From: XYB2-FULL-45-11 sp964360375
Lineage (GTDB): Bacteria > Patescibacteriota > Patescibacteriia > UBA9934 > GWF2-40-263
Assembly: GCA_964360375.1 (NCBI GenBank)
Contig: CAYHWG010000022.1
Span: 1 to 16,692 of the forward strand
Reading direction: 5' to 3'
DNA length: 16,692 nucleotides
Shown here one piece after another: positions 10,801 through 15,005 of this stretch. Below the pieces are notes generated by a model. It was not told the origin of the DNA and searched no databases. It saw only the letters and a program-made list of their open reading frames with translations. Position numbers and translations under genes: made by a program. Position 1 is the first letter of the stretch. Each line of letters opens with the position of its first letter.

Positions 10801-11414
10801 TCATTGCGGATAAAGGCACAAAACATGTGACCGCTCAATTCTTTGTGTACGCCAATCCGGAACAAATGCCACTGAGAAAAATCTTCATTGACTGGGGTAA
10901 AGATGATTTTAATGCATTGGGCAAAACATGGGAGGTGGGTGCCTTGGGAGGATCCAGCGCACCATCAAATTATTACAAAAATCGTCGAGGTTTAGACAAA
11001 GACAATAATCCGTTTTGTGACGATAAATCATCGTTCGGTCAAACAGCGGATGCATGTACAACAAGTTATCTTACATTCAGTAATGATTATGTCTGTACAT
11101 CAGCGGATGTCATAAACGGCCGCGCATGTGCAAAAGTTGGCGATAAAGAAATGTACCCATGTGTAGATCAAGGCTACTGCGTCTTCAAACCTCGCGTCTA
11201 CGCCGAGGACAACTGGGGTTGGTGTGCGGGAACGTGCACGGTGAATTCAAAAGAAGGTGATTCAACAAATGGATGTTTTGGTACAGGTCCAGGTTCACCG
11301 TATGAATGTGATTATCAAAATTGTCCTGGAGGGGAGAATTGTCTTGATACAAAAGATATTAAAAATGATCCGTGGATTAATTTTGCTGGAACGATTAAAA
11401 TAAAACCAGAATAG
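1854..11414 (+). CDS. Giant secreted or surface cysteine-rich multidomain protein (3,186 aa)
   Basis: The N-terminus has basic residues, a hydrophobic stretch (14-32) and a likely signal peptidase site after ALA (37-39). Residues 40 to about 400 are Cys-poor and partly helical. After that the protein is Cys-rich to its end. Visible parts: nine C-x6-C motifs (residues 624-1731); two jelly-roll carbohydrate-binding-like segments of the NGSFE...PDGW type (about 739-902 and 1239-1404), with a weaker third near 1706-1825; a DxDxDG calcium-loop-like segment (2190-2201); and a DUF4215-like CGNNNLDPKEECDNG...C block (2838-2867). There is no LPXTG motif, C-terminal membrane helix or catalytic motif. 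The frame is continuous over a 10-N gap (6182-6191). The gene is 5 nt behind the calcium-loop membrane protein and has no Shine-Dalgarno, suggesting coupling. The many Cys imply folding outside the cytoplasm with disulfides. Adhesion, attachment to a host cell or glycan binding is a reasonable guess, but nothing here proves it. Confidence 0.9.
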   Translation: MFEKQKIKRRFSRVPVFFIFLAIFFTAFFVFAHPNYALAVSSWAGDDGSAEFTALYNAETQTAVCVLNVAPGTVIKCPAEVAKKIVDVNKQMKDAKTKMVVVNALLEFSTFVTNKIAYEAAVYIANGGPGQGSMFYQKSATEAWKDYGKEVAGEAIGGLSHVIQSAFETDFNLCVPPNPLIKLNLQIGIKQTYVKATPKCNFDTLANNWGSLWANAKNTLTNPDDLNRFLLKTAQESMRPGSNELGASIALNFKVGELVDQKKRNEFSEQLSSTFKPAKDFITGNIQTPASTIEQTFQKQMEESFSSSENRISASDVLASGDVWFSVLQTAGSTFVNTLASQVFNRVYKGLFTNKPAAFDPFNKEMLSLGNNSEATKKELSGIFTPSPIAITAYSPISEFQYCPAGGTENRGLNHCVIDADFASVVTLGEAGVFQTVKEAMDSGKLHKDWPLVPPSDVAANQDAGCFSGNYCYGNLVKLRKARIIPIGWELAALKSPFPGTKVRLKEVVDGFNNPSSPYYHLIDPNWVLKVPESRCRAMVNGELRSNGTVNGRQTVCADAPTCVGEDNNGKCVSGFGYCVQEKNVWRVRGDACPSHYATCLTMKNAGTGEEGNYLLNTVDNSVCSKSNAGCAWYKTQKHLDDNGTQTNKTDDVFKWLAGNETYVVADRGDDLNYQIAGDITNPRNTYTFPNATTSLVSSYQTYSYEDRLYLTHAAKACTQDQAGCTELNVQDAKLTLNLIQNGSFEKDEDGDKSPDGWKVQPTDSTKQDSDAFDGNSSLKTLNTNTIIIKSVSVTPGSFYTFSFYAKATAATSLIPKIRILPKKQDGTNLDLTGLSYSKETCELSVNDSYLLSVNNASANDGWKRFTCSFSLPNNASQLDISFAGLGYGDNFLYDAFQLESGENATAFTENGYNVSKPAKAYLKLAPAYFGCTGKATDHAECKKYAPLCGAQDVGCNRYKPVENGPNVPAITSDLDKCPLECVGYDSYKQEATQYESASFPNYFIADKAAVCTAQAVGCDGYTKLGAVTGGGEQQRYFTNIRACLTNAMADGNVGKTASTYFTWIGTDNTGYQLQTWKLLKSNVPDLKLEFAKPPVGSGTIENKPGDAPCTKFKLSNETTLECHDDGPEISGGTHLQKISSDALCDEHADLLTNPDCREFFDAAGELHYRRFSQTVSVDDTCEAYRKDKSAQSDCTNSGGLWTTQGFCRYFGLEKESKTCSAQENGCRLYTGGAGRNANVILDETFESGTYAKYQRWGALGPLLSATLSISNDSVATDGHSLNITSQSGISAGFATASSTLASSLKKGKIYTVKFWAKGTGKLNVGFAGKSGGGGKNYDFVDPTIQSVEVTDFKKIELKNSWNLYSLGPLDTSESRFTDFDQNSLLTFLIEPGKEFNIDNITLTQAEENITRIKDSWVVPASCNQTPDGVYAPQHYLGCKAYXXXXYTDQKNKPGSYYQFSHVCSEEAVGCSAFYNTFNSDSAYAEVRNARCVYGGDGSSQDGLKTNDFQNGVAVKSTKDCLIDGTSYCKIASGSSYCVFSSKQKFAEPLLRDDTKHLAIVYGPETVLTQQDQPLFAIDNGSNMCSDSFKGCREIAKPTYAQDLKTVTKFDSIYMMDVPKDYDKILCENEALFCEEFSSTNDGNFYFKNPQNKTCEYKTSVTIGQKLFSGWFRKGTSDPCYWTDVAPLDGKYDSKIDSAYLSSGTESNIRRNGDFLYDGWVGSCASEANRCSEYIEVTDTSVENHGNGKSYTVIHNDKLDDAAVSETKRCNGKVGQKGGCALFNNATLSQLKYNTNASYVLSLHADALLATEANVLVNPINCNGDNGKFPISNDTAAKLKLAPNPGTIDLCARRCQYTVDTNDKLLSSLTKADTVANKINGRSCFEDADCPTLQTQLGKSVQGACSNMTSQAFRLPNDANTILKVNRDRTCAAWLACKSSHTSWDPNNGKYVHICDAIGLCSEAGDQGGQTSCEKPIRRDPVILSEPLYTSRDVSWAGLDYSGYAIPNQLPVERYSQENLNPRSVCYSQLGGDFQIVKKDDAYVACDDQNKCANGESCKPLNQQNNRLVYNAGTCSGLEGSTCKVGVCAGTQKSCSANEECTKGTNCVVGYYQIRSETTCVVDADCASQSLTKKCDQTYHRCVDVLSSDPNKPICSTDGDSVVKGETCFRNADAAVGTCFNHRCLTDIRDGDKDGFADVIAPKMNELKVEAESCRGYPETDSPFPKEVVKNWTPEKSGHISVPETFKPGYKDSTVCAPLKIGEVNNEPNNACLCTYTKVQYGKGIETKYYSAPVPADIKSGICTSGSKIGLVCTNNTICGSPEDPGVCSQKTGQNVYNGWLGYCLEKDSSILLNGSQESKDAACLTWLPVDQLAGSTDLYGKETSAGYPTENTYYCADPAMASDVKTTGSGCALEATSAFIKECSDSTGSNLALIQNNLNIDHPWDNMKCPTGFFGVATSCGYSQVGYDDDAYEKALDYDFQCDNSNSKYYSDAYPFFCVPEGSYKNEDTKIKCERPSDDLANDEKWGGDNNKDNDQGTLLPAIVLPYTPASTFYFLSFRAFKSAETYYKGCGKKGLFGGQAVASEETNKYYNLTSNNVSYPSCKSLVQVSSMISNGAYNYAWTNRLWNALNPEYSIADIIPAFRYSYSTSTSPFGQARTVDEVNNDTGKDPYPVKITSKPDGIEARPYSGLSSQLVKRFSALPSSSTATSSVTSQYTKNADFKCADTNECNFDPNSQLTPKAVIKCDNTGNGHTNTCIGGPYAGKLCAYDVYAKTDKTDSTPTSCAKVDSVEITASCSCKGIPSKDLKNNDSCNNTVLNCLPNVCMTDLGTGTPGLCGNNNLDPKEECDNGASNSDDAGAVCTTKCLLKNLSQKNICVKVNSEQIKTEDGSPESPAIGIKRLSQIFAKSLSLYEFNDKKNVIGEYFSDGKSGSWNFDDRAKGNNGASPSAPVIVSLGNCQEGKCKEKNPGFFTINGQDQGEIIADKGTKHVTAQFFVYANPEQMPLRKIFIDWGKDDFNALGKTWEVGALGGSSAPSNYYKNRRGLDKDNNPFCDDKSSFGQTADACTTSYLTFSNDYVCTSADVINGRACAKVGDKEMYPCVDQGYCVFKPRVYAEDNWGWCAGTCTVNSKEGDSTNGCFGTGPGSPYECDYQNCPGGENCLDTKDIKNDPWINFAGTIKIKPE
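3723..7055 (+). repeat. Degenerate C-x6-C-x2-[YFLI] motif array within the giant protein
   Basis: Nine occurrences were read in frame, at first-Cys residues 624 (CSKSNAGC), 718 (CTQDQAGC), 949 (CGAQDVGC), 1012 (CTAQAVGC), 1220 (CSAQENGC), 1464 (CSEEAVGC), 1585 (CSDSFKGC), 1627 (CENEALFC) and 1724 (CASEANRC). Most have Gly before the second Cys and an aromatic or aliphatic residue three positions after it. Spacing is irregular, from about 40 to 245 residues, so these look like landmarks of larger diverged modules rather than a simple tandem repeat. Confidence 0.75.
6182..6191. other. Assembly gap of 10 N inside the giant gene
   Basis: Ten N separate two parts of the same open frame. The last five bases before the gap (TATAC, 6177-6181) equal the first five after it (TATAC, 6192-6196). 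Joining on this overlap removes 15 nt, keeps the frame and gives GCKAYTDQ, which resembles GCDGYTKL and GCRLYTGG elsewhere in the protein. The gap is therefore probably a scaffolding artefact of zero true length. Confidence 0.85.
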
Positions 11415-11446
11415 CAAAAATTCATTTTTAGGGACGGGTCTTGCCC

Positions 11447-11462
11447 TGCCTGCCAGCAGGCA
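11447..11462. repeat. GC-rich palindrome after the giant gene
   Basis: TGCCTGCCAGCAGGCA is a near-perfect palindrome (7-bp arms around CA) within a GC-rich stretch of about 45 nt (11431-11475) that contrasts with its AT-rich surroundings. Flanking GGGACGGG and CCCGCCC could extend the stem imperfectly. No T-run follows, so it is not a standard terminator, though it may stop transcription or protect the 3' end of the long mRNA. It resembles short palindromic repeats common in CPR genomes (impression, not searched). Confidence 0.6.
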
Positions 11463-11585
11463 AGTGCCCGCCCTTTGTCATAAATGAATCTCCACACCGC
11501 AAAGCAGACGTGGTATTGGCTACATTATTTCTCGAGTCTGCTTGTTTTTTGGAGCCTTGGCGAAGAGGGGTCGAGAGATTGTAAT

Positions 11586-11722
11586 AGACTGTTGCAAAAT
11601 TCTAAATTGTGTCATTGCGAGGAGGAGTCATCGACGACGAAGCAATCTTTTTATCCAAAATGCAAGGATTGCTTCGTCGTCTAACTCCTCGCAATGACAA
11701 AAGATGAGTTTTGCAACGGTCT
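11586..11722. repeat. Complete MITE-like palindromic element (copy 2)
   Basis: The element is about 137 bp. Terminal segments AGACTGTTGCAAAATTC (left) and AGACCGTTGCAAAACTC (right, other strand) match at 15 of 17 positions. Inside them lie two perfect paired arms: GTCATTGCGAGGAG (11611-11624) with CTCCTCGCAATGAC (11685-11698), and GACGACGAAGCAATC (11633-11647) with GATTGCTTCGTCGTC (11667-11681). It can fold into a long hairpin and has no coding capacity of its own. A second copy is cut by the left edge of the window. Confidence 0.8.
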
Positions 11723-11740
11723 CTAAACCAACGATAGAAT

Positions 11741-11767
11741 AAAAAAACCCTGAACATTTGTTCAGGG
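11741..11767 (-). terminator. Intrinsic terminator of the lipoprotein gene
   Basis: Read on the minus strand, an 8-bp perfect stem (CCCTGAAC...GTTCAGGG, 11748-11767) with a 4-nt loop is followed directly by seven T (11741-11747). It lies 18 nt beyond the stop codon of the minus-strand lipoprotein gene. This is a textbook rho-independent terminator. Confidence 0.92.
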
Positions 11768-11784
11768 GAGGTGACGATGTCTAG

Positions 11785-12525
11785 TTACTTGACAAACGTC
11801 AACGTGGTTTCAAATTTTTTTTCAGGTGATCCCGGAAAATCAATTTGAAGTTGAATTTGAGAAAGGTCATCTGAAAGTTTACCAGAAATTTTTTTGCTTT
11901 CTTGATCGTCAGGCGTAATCTCATGATCCGTTACGATAGCAACACCACTACCATAAGTAAAGAGGCACTTACCATTCTTCACAATTGTCTCAACCGTCTT
12001 TATTTTTTTGTCATTTGACGACAAATACGATCCGTTTGGTGCTGCGCAGAATTGACCGAGACCGGACCAGTTGACGTCGAATGATTGAGCTTTTCCGTTT
12101 TTGGATTGAATGATGGGGATCTGTTTGCTAACAAACAAATAGTTTTGTCGTTCCACGAGGACGGTGGCTTTGCCGTCATTGCCTTCTATTGCGTAGATGG
12201 CGAGCGTTTCTTCAAATTCAGAAACATTTTTGATCGTAATCGCTGGTTTAGAAGCAGCTTTTCCATCCAGACAATCAGCATATTCACAAAAGTGGACCGC
12301 GTCTGCAGGCTTTCCGTCTGGCATTTTGCCTTTGACGGTAACCAGTACTTGATCGGATTTGACAACAATATCCGTCTTCGGCATGTTGTTGTCTTGCGTT
12401 CCTCCATCCGTACTCGCAATGGATGACGAATCACTCGACCCAGGGTCACCCAAACATCCTGCACTCATGAGGATGCACGCGATCATCAAAAGAGAAACTT
12501 TGGACAGATTGTAAAAGAACGTCAT
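11785..12525 (-). CDS. Predicted lipoprotein of unknown function
   Basis: The 246-residue protein has a lipoprotein-type signal: a Lys-containing N-terminus, a hydrophobic core (about 10-22) and LMSAGC ending at Cys24, the likely lipidated residue. Ser at -3 is less usual than Leu. A flexible Ser/Asp/Gly-rich linker follows (about 25-45). The rest (about 48-246) looks beta-rich, with four further Cys in two pairs or so (CEYADC, then two more), compatible with disulfides in an exported fold. I do not recognise a family and see no catalytic motif. The start is supported by GAGGAGA (12531-12537), 5 nt before the ATG. The gene stands alone with its own promoter and terminator and diverges from the graspetide cluster; any functional tie to that cluster is unproven. 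Confidence 0.85.
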   Translation of the reverse strand: MTFFYNLSKVSLLMIACILMSAGCLGDPGSSDSSSIASTDGGTQDNNMPKTDIVVKSDQVLVTVKGKMPDGKPADAVHFCEYADCLDGKAASKPAITIKNVSEFEETLAIYAIEGNDGKATVLVERQNYLFVSKQIPIIQSKNGKAQSFDVNWSGLGQFCAAPNGSYLSSNDKKIKTVETIVKNGKCLFTYGSGVAIVTDHEITPDDQESKKISGKLSDDLSQIQLQIDFPGSPEKKFETTLTFVK

Positions 12526-12615
12526 GGTTCTCTCCTCACAAACAGGTTGACTCTAACAGCATCCTATCTGGACGCCGTATCTTCAGTCTAGCAAATTAAG
12601 CCCTGAAAGACCAAG

Positions 12616-12645
12616 TATCTAGCCAGACTTTAACGAAAATGTCAA
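12616..12645 (-). promoter_or_regulatory. Possible promoter of the lipoprotein gene
   Basis: On the minus strand a perfect TTGACA (12640-12645) is followed after 18 nt by TAGATA (12616-12621), a weak -10. Transcription would start near 12608, giving a leader of about 80 nt. The -35 is convincing and the -10 is not. Confidence 0.4.
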
Positions 12646-12675
12646 GAAAGCAAACTTTGACCTACATTATAATAT

Positions 12676-12704
12676 TTGACAGTATTTTTTAGAGCTTGTA
12701 CTGT
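12676..12704 (+). promoter_or_regulatory. Probable promoter of the graspetide cluster
   Basis: TTGACA (12676-12681) and TACTGT (12699-12704) are separated by 17 nt. The -35 is perfect and the -10 keeps only the strongest positions (T, A and the final T). The predicted transcript starts near 12711, about 50 nt before the chosen peptide start at 12763. The promoter is back to back with the lipoprotein promoter. Confidence 0.5.
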
Positions 12705-12762
12705 CTTTTCAGTACCTTTAATCTTCAAGTGCATGGATTCAATCCTTGCTGGAGAACAGCTA

Positions 12763-12924
12763 ATGACGCAGGAATTGCAGCAAATCGGACAACTTCCGAC
12801 ACCTTTCGCGGCCACCTTGGTTGCGGACGTAGCGCCAAAGTTCGATGAGACGGGTACTATCACCCTTCTGCCCACCTCTGACGATGAGTCGACAAGCAAT
12901 TTGACGACCTACACAGACGATTAG
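12763..12924 (+). CDS. Putative graspetide (omega-ester RiPP) precursor peptide
   Basis: This 53-residue peptide lies directly before an MvdD-type ATP-grasp gene. The ATG at 12763 is chosen because GGAG (12751-12754) lies 8 nt before it; the in-frame ATG at 12733 has no ribosome binding site, and the in-frame TTG at 12676 is part of the predicted -35 box. The leader part (about 1-27) contains TPFAATL (13-19), which recalls the PFFARFL leader helix of microviridins. The tail (28-53) is rich in ring-forming residues: Thr/Ser at 30, 32, 34, 38, 39, 43, 44, 45, 48, 49, 51 and Asp/Glu at 28, 29, 40, 41, 42, 52, 53. It has no Lys, so esters rather than amides are expected. LLPTSDD (35-41) and LTTYTDD (47-53) form two imperfect units 12 residues apart. 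There is no Cys. The gene is visibly more GC-rich than its neighbours. Assignment rests on context and composition, not on a known precursor family. Confidence 0.75.
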   Translation: MTQELQQIGQLPTPFAATLVADVAPKFDETGTITLLPTSDDESTSNLTTYTDD

Positions 12925-12941
12925 TCGCATGCAGACCTCTT

Positions 12942-12961
12942 GCCCACTCACGGGCTTTTTT
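12942..12961 (+). terminator. Short hairpin plus T-run between precursor and maturase
   Basis: GCCC (12942-12945) pairs with GGGC (12952-12955) around a 6-nt loop and is followed by six T. The 4-bp stem is short, so it would be a leaky terminator. It lies 17 nt after the peptide stop and just before the Shine-Dalgarno of the enzyme gene. A partial stop here would give more precursor mRNA than maturase mRNA, as in many RiPP operons. Confidence 0.55.
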
Positions 12962-12975
12962 CATAGGAGAAAAAA

Positions 12976-13941
12976 ATGGACGCGCAAAAAAAAGTGATAG
13001 TATTCACCGGGCGTGATGATCCTATGTGGCCTTTTTTGCTTGAAGCATGTTCCGTTGAAGAGCAAGGCCGAATAAGGTTATTTGAGACAGATAACCCACG
13101 AGTCTCGTCAATGAACTATGATCCAATTCACGGTTCGGGGCGTTTATTTGTTGGGGATGAGATGATCGACACCGCGGATGTTTGTTCTGTTTGGTTACGT
13201 CGATTTGTTCCCCCAAATCTTGTTTATCTTGAAAGAGATTTGCGAGAATATTGCGAACGTGAATATACGGATTTTTTCCAGGGTGTAGAATATGCATTTG
13301 AAAATGCGTTGTGGGTGTCAAAGCCATCAGCAATCGAATATACAAGAAATAAACCGCGTCAGCTACGCCTAGCAAAGCAGTTGGAATTCCAATTGCCTGA
13401 AACGTGTTTCACAAATTCACCACATAGTTTGGAGGAATTTGCGCTCGCTGGGGAATCGATTTATAAATCTATTCGTTCTCCTAGGGTTCCTGTAAGCACC
13501 GAGCGTCACACGAGTGTTTTTACAACTCTTTTGGATGAGAGCGTGTTGAAACAAAAAGAAGGTATTATGACATGCCCCGGAATCGTTCAGCGTCTGGTAA
13601 AGAAGATGGCGGATATACGCGTGACTATTTTTGGAGATGTTGCATACTCCGTTCTGATCCATTCGCAAGATACAGAGCGCACAAAACTTGATTTTCGAAA
13701 CGGTGGGCGTTATTTGCAGTATGAAACGCACGCACTTCCCGTTGATATTCAGAGTAATTGTGTGAGACTCGTTCAACGGTGTGGACTTTTGTACGGGGCG
13801 ATAGACTTAGCGTTGATGGAAGATGGCTCTTATGTTTTCTTCGAGATTAATCCAAACGGTCAGTGGGGGTGGCTTGAAATGAAGACCAAGCTTCCAATGC
13901 GGCGCGCACTGTTAGATATCCTTTTTCACCATCATTTTTGA
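12976..13941 (+). CDS. ATP-grasp ribosomal peptide maturase (MvdD/graspetide synthetase type)
   Basis: Enzymes of this family bind the leader of a small peptide and use ATP to phosphorylate Asp/Glu side chains, which then form macrolactones with Thr/Ser (or lactams with Lys). The 321-residue length is typical. Visible landmarks: an N-terminal pre-ATP-grasp part with VWLRR (71-75), matching the family VWyRR; NKPRQLRLAKQLEFQLPET (124-142), equivalent to the family block NK..QL.lA..lGl.iP.T; IVQRLVKKMADIRVTIFGD (198-216), like Q..v.K..DlRvtvvGd; DFR (236-238) in place of the usual DWR; GAIDLAL (274-280); and the metal-binding FFEINPNGQWGWLE (289-302), a hallmark of these maturases. AGGAG lies 6 nt before the ATG. 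The gene follows the putative precursor after a short hairpin. A general ATP-grasp ligase such as RimK is less likely given NPNGQWGW and the adjacent peptide gene. Confidence 0.88.
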   Translation: MDAQKKVIVFTGRDDPMWPFLLEACSVEEQGRIRLFETDNPRVSSMNYDPIHGSGRLFVGDEMIDTADVCSVWLRRFVPPNLVYLERDLREYCEREYTDFFQGVEYAFENALWVSKPSAIEYTRNKPRQLRLAKQLEFQLPETCFTNSPHSLEEFALAGESIYKSIRSPRVPVSTERHTSVFTTLLDESVLKQKEGIMTCPGIVQRLVKKMADIRVTIFGDVAYSVLIHSQDTERTKLDFRNGGRYLQYETHALPVDIQSNCVRLVQRCGLLYGAIDLALMEDGSYVFFEINPNGQWGWLEMKTKLPMRRALLDILFHHHF

Positions 13942-13952
13942 TCTCCTCTCAT

Positions 13953-13978
13953 GAATTCTTTAAATGGAATTCTTTTTT
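13953..13978 (+). terminator. Possible terminator of the graspetide cluster
   Basis: Two GAATTC hexamers (13953-13958 and 13967-13972) can pair across an 8-nt loop and are followed by six T. The stem is AT-rich and only 6 bp, so it would be weak. It overlaps the 3' end of the convergent minus-strand gene. Confidence 0.4.
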
Positions 13979-14457
13979 AATTTTCTATTTTTATCTTGTA
14001 ATCGTTTTTGATAGATTGTAAATGATTCGAGACCGATTTTTTTTCGTTTGGTGTCTAGAAGTTTTTTGTTTGCAATAGGTCTTGGAACAAGGAGTTGTTT
14101 TTTTTTGTTAAAATAAAATTGTGTACCGTAGTACTGAGGTCTTTTCAAATTTACATTAACTCGATCAGATAAGTAGGCGATCTGTATAGGCGAAACACTT
14201 CCTGATTTTTGACGCATAAGTTTCAGACATTTTTTTTGAAAAGATATATCGTGATCTGCATGCTGTGCAATAAGCCAAGCAGCCTCAGAGCCGTCGTGAC
14301 CTACAACGGTTTTGTCTGGCCAGCCATATGTATTAATGATTTTTTTGAAAACGATGGTATTTCGTAAATCAATTTTAATATCCCAAACACTGCTCGCACG
14401 CATTTTTTGATCTAGTTCTGCCATTTTTAATAATTTTTTGCGCAGTAATTCTTTCAT
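13960..14457 (-). CDS. DUF6624-like protein
   Basis: The 165-residue protein carries the pattern I associate with DUF6624: an N-terminal helix with LLKMAELDQKMR (9-20), then a D..NT...KKIINTYGWP segment (30-47), VVGHDGSEAAWLIAQHAD (51-68), FQKKCLKLM (73-81), and IAYLSDRVNV...PQYYGTQ (93-113), followed by a Lys-rich tail. The conserved His, Asp and Gln residues could build an active site, but the function of the family is not established and I do not assign one. There is no signal peptide, so it is probably cytoplasmic. No Shine-Dalgarno is seen before the ATG at 14457; Met12 is an alternative start without a better site. It converges on the graspetide maturase with only 18 nt between the stops, so the two are not co-transcribed. 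Confidence 0.8.
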   Translation of the reverse strand: MKELLRKKLLKMAELDQKMRASSVWDIKIDLRNTIVFKKIINTYGWPDKTVVGHDGSEAAWLIAQHADHDISFQKKCLKLMRQKSGSVSPIQIAYLSDRVNVNLKRPQYYGTQFYFNKKKQLLVPRPIANKKLLDTKRKKIGLESFTIYQKRLQDKNRKLKKNSI

Positions 14458-14627
14458 AAAAGAGAAAGGAATATGACCTTTTTATTCCAAATTTTGCATT
14501 TAAACGCCAGAAGCATCGCTAAAACAGGATAAGATCATCGTTACATATGGTTTTTTAATTGGCAATAGCAGTGGCAATAAAGGTCCGATATGTTTGCCAA
14601 ACAGGATAAAGTTTGATTTCATTTTTA

Positions 14628-14705
14628 TGAAATGTGGGGTCAGGTCCGGAATCAGGAATTATTACGCTTTATCATTTTGCCAACAGTTGATGGATCAAGT
14701 CCAAT
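14628..14705. repeat. Solo left end of the REP-associated transposase element
   Basis: This 78-nt piece matches 15572-15649 at all but a few positions. It includes TGAAATGT, the GGGGTCAGGTC inverted-repeat sequence and the first 46 or so bases inward, which encode the transposase C-terminus in the intact copy. It then diverges abruptly. It is either a remnant of a decayed insertion or a non-autonomous derivative. Confidence 0.85.
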
Positions 14706-14721
14706 ATTCTAAACACAGCAT

Positions 14722-14755
14722 AAACTTTATAAAGTTTGGAATATATATATATATG
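14722..14755. repeat. Perfect 16-bp palindrome and AT dinucleotide run
   Basis: AAACTTTATAAAGTTT (14722-14737) equals its own reverse complement and is followed by GGAA and a run of alternating A and T. It could be a protein-binding site or an easily melted segment. Nothing ties it to a known regulator. Confidence 0.5.
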
Positions 14756-14908
14756 ACCTTATACAGTGATCGATTGTGTCAAACATTGCTGACAATCAAA
14801 TAACCTTATCATGAATTTACATCACTATTTTAGCCAAAAAACGCACATATTTTTTTGTTACTCATTTTGAACATCTTCTTGTTTTTTATCTAATTTTAGT
14901 CAAAATAC

Positions 14909-14937
14909 TTGACAGGAATGACAAAAGCTGATATCTT
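14909..14937 (+). promoter_or_regulatory. Sigma70-type promoter of the HIT gene
   Basis: TTGACA (14909-14914) and TATCTT (14932-14937) are separated by exactly 17 nt. The -35 is perfect and the -10 matches at four of six positions. The transcript would start near 14944, about 60 nt before the ATG at 15006. Confidence 0.7.
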
Positions 14938-15005
14938 GTCGAGTTGCAACATTACAAATAGTGATCGATATGAGAGAATAAAACAAAGCTGAACCAACAA
15001 ACATT

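Larger units (their letters stand above)
11415..11784. other. Intergenic stretch without a supported gene
   Basis: This region holds, in order, the GC-rich palindrome, a short open frame from 11484 with a hydrophobic start, the complete MITE-like element and the terminator of the minus-strand lipoprotein gene. The open frame runs into the repeat and ends there at 11684. Its second half is repeat-encoded, so it is at best the remnant of a gene cut by the element. Confidence 0.6.
14458..15005. other. Gene-poor AT-rich stretch
   Basis: No convincing gene is present. A 69-codon open frame (14594-14803) overlaps the solo transposon end and a run of AT repeats and has no family resemblance. The stretch holds the solo element end (14628-14705), a perfect 16-bp palindrome followed by alternating AT (14722-14755) and the promoter of the HIT gene. 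Confidence 0.6.

Noticed and set aside
11431..11475. Intrinsic terminator for the giant gene
   Set aside because: The palindrome is strong but no T-run follows on the plus strand, so it is listed only as a repeat.
11484..11684. 66-codon open frame with a hydrophobic start
   Set aside because: Its second half is encoded by the palindromic element and it has no Shine-Dalgarno. It is at most a remnant.
12676..12762. Longer forms of the precursor peptide starting at TTG 12676 or ATG 12733
   Set aside because: Neither has a Shine-Dalgarno sequence. The TTG overlaps a perfect TTGACA -35 box, while ATG 12763 has GGAG at good spacing.
12642..12899. 85-codon open frame on the minus strand across the precursor gene
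   Set aside because: It is the shadow of the peptide gene and lacks a family match or ribosome binding site.
12976..13941. Reading the ATP-grasp protein as RimK or a D-Ala-D-Ala ligase-like enzyme
   Set aside because: The VWLRR, NK..QL and NPNGQWGW landmarks and the adjacent peptide gene fit the MvdD-type maturases better.
14594..14803. 69-codon plus-strand open frame
   Set aside because: It is built from the solo transposon end and AT-repeat sequence, with low-complexity residues and no ribosome binding site.
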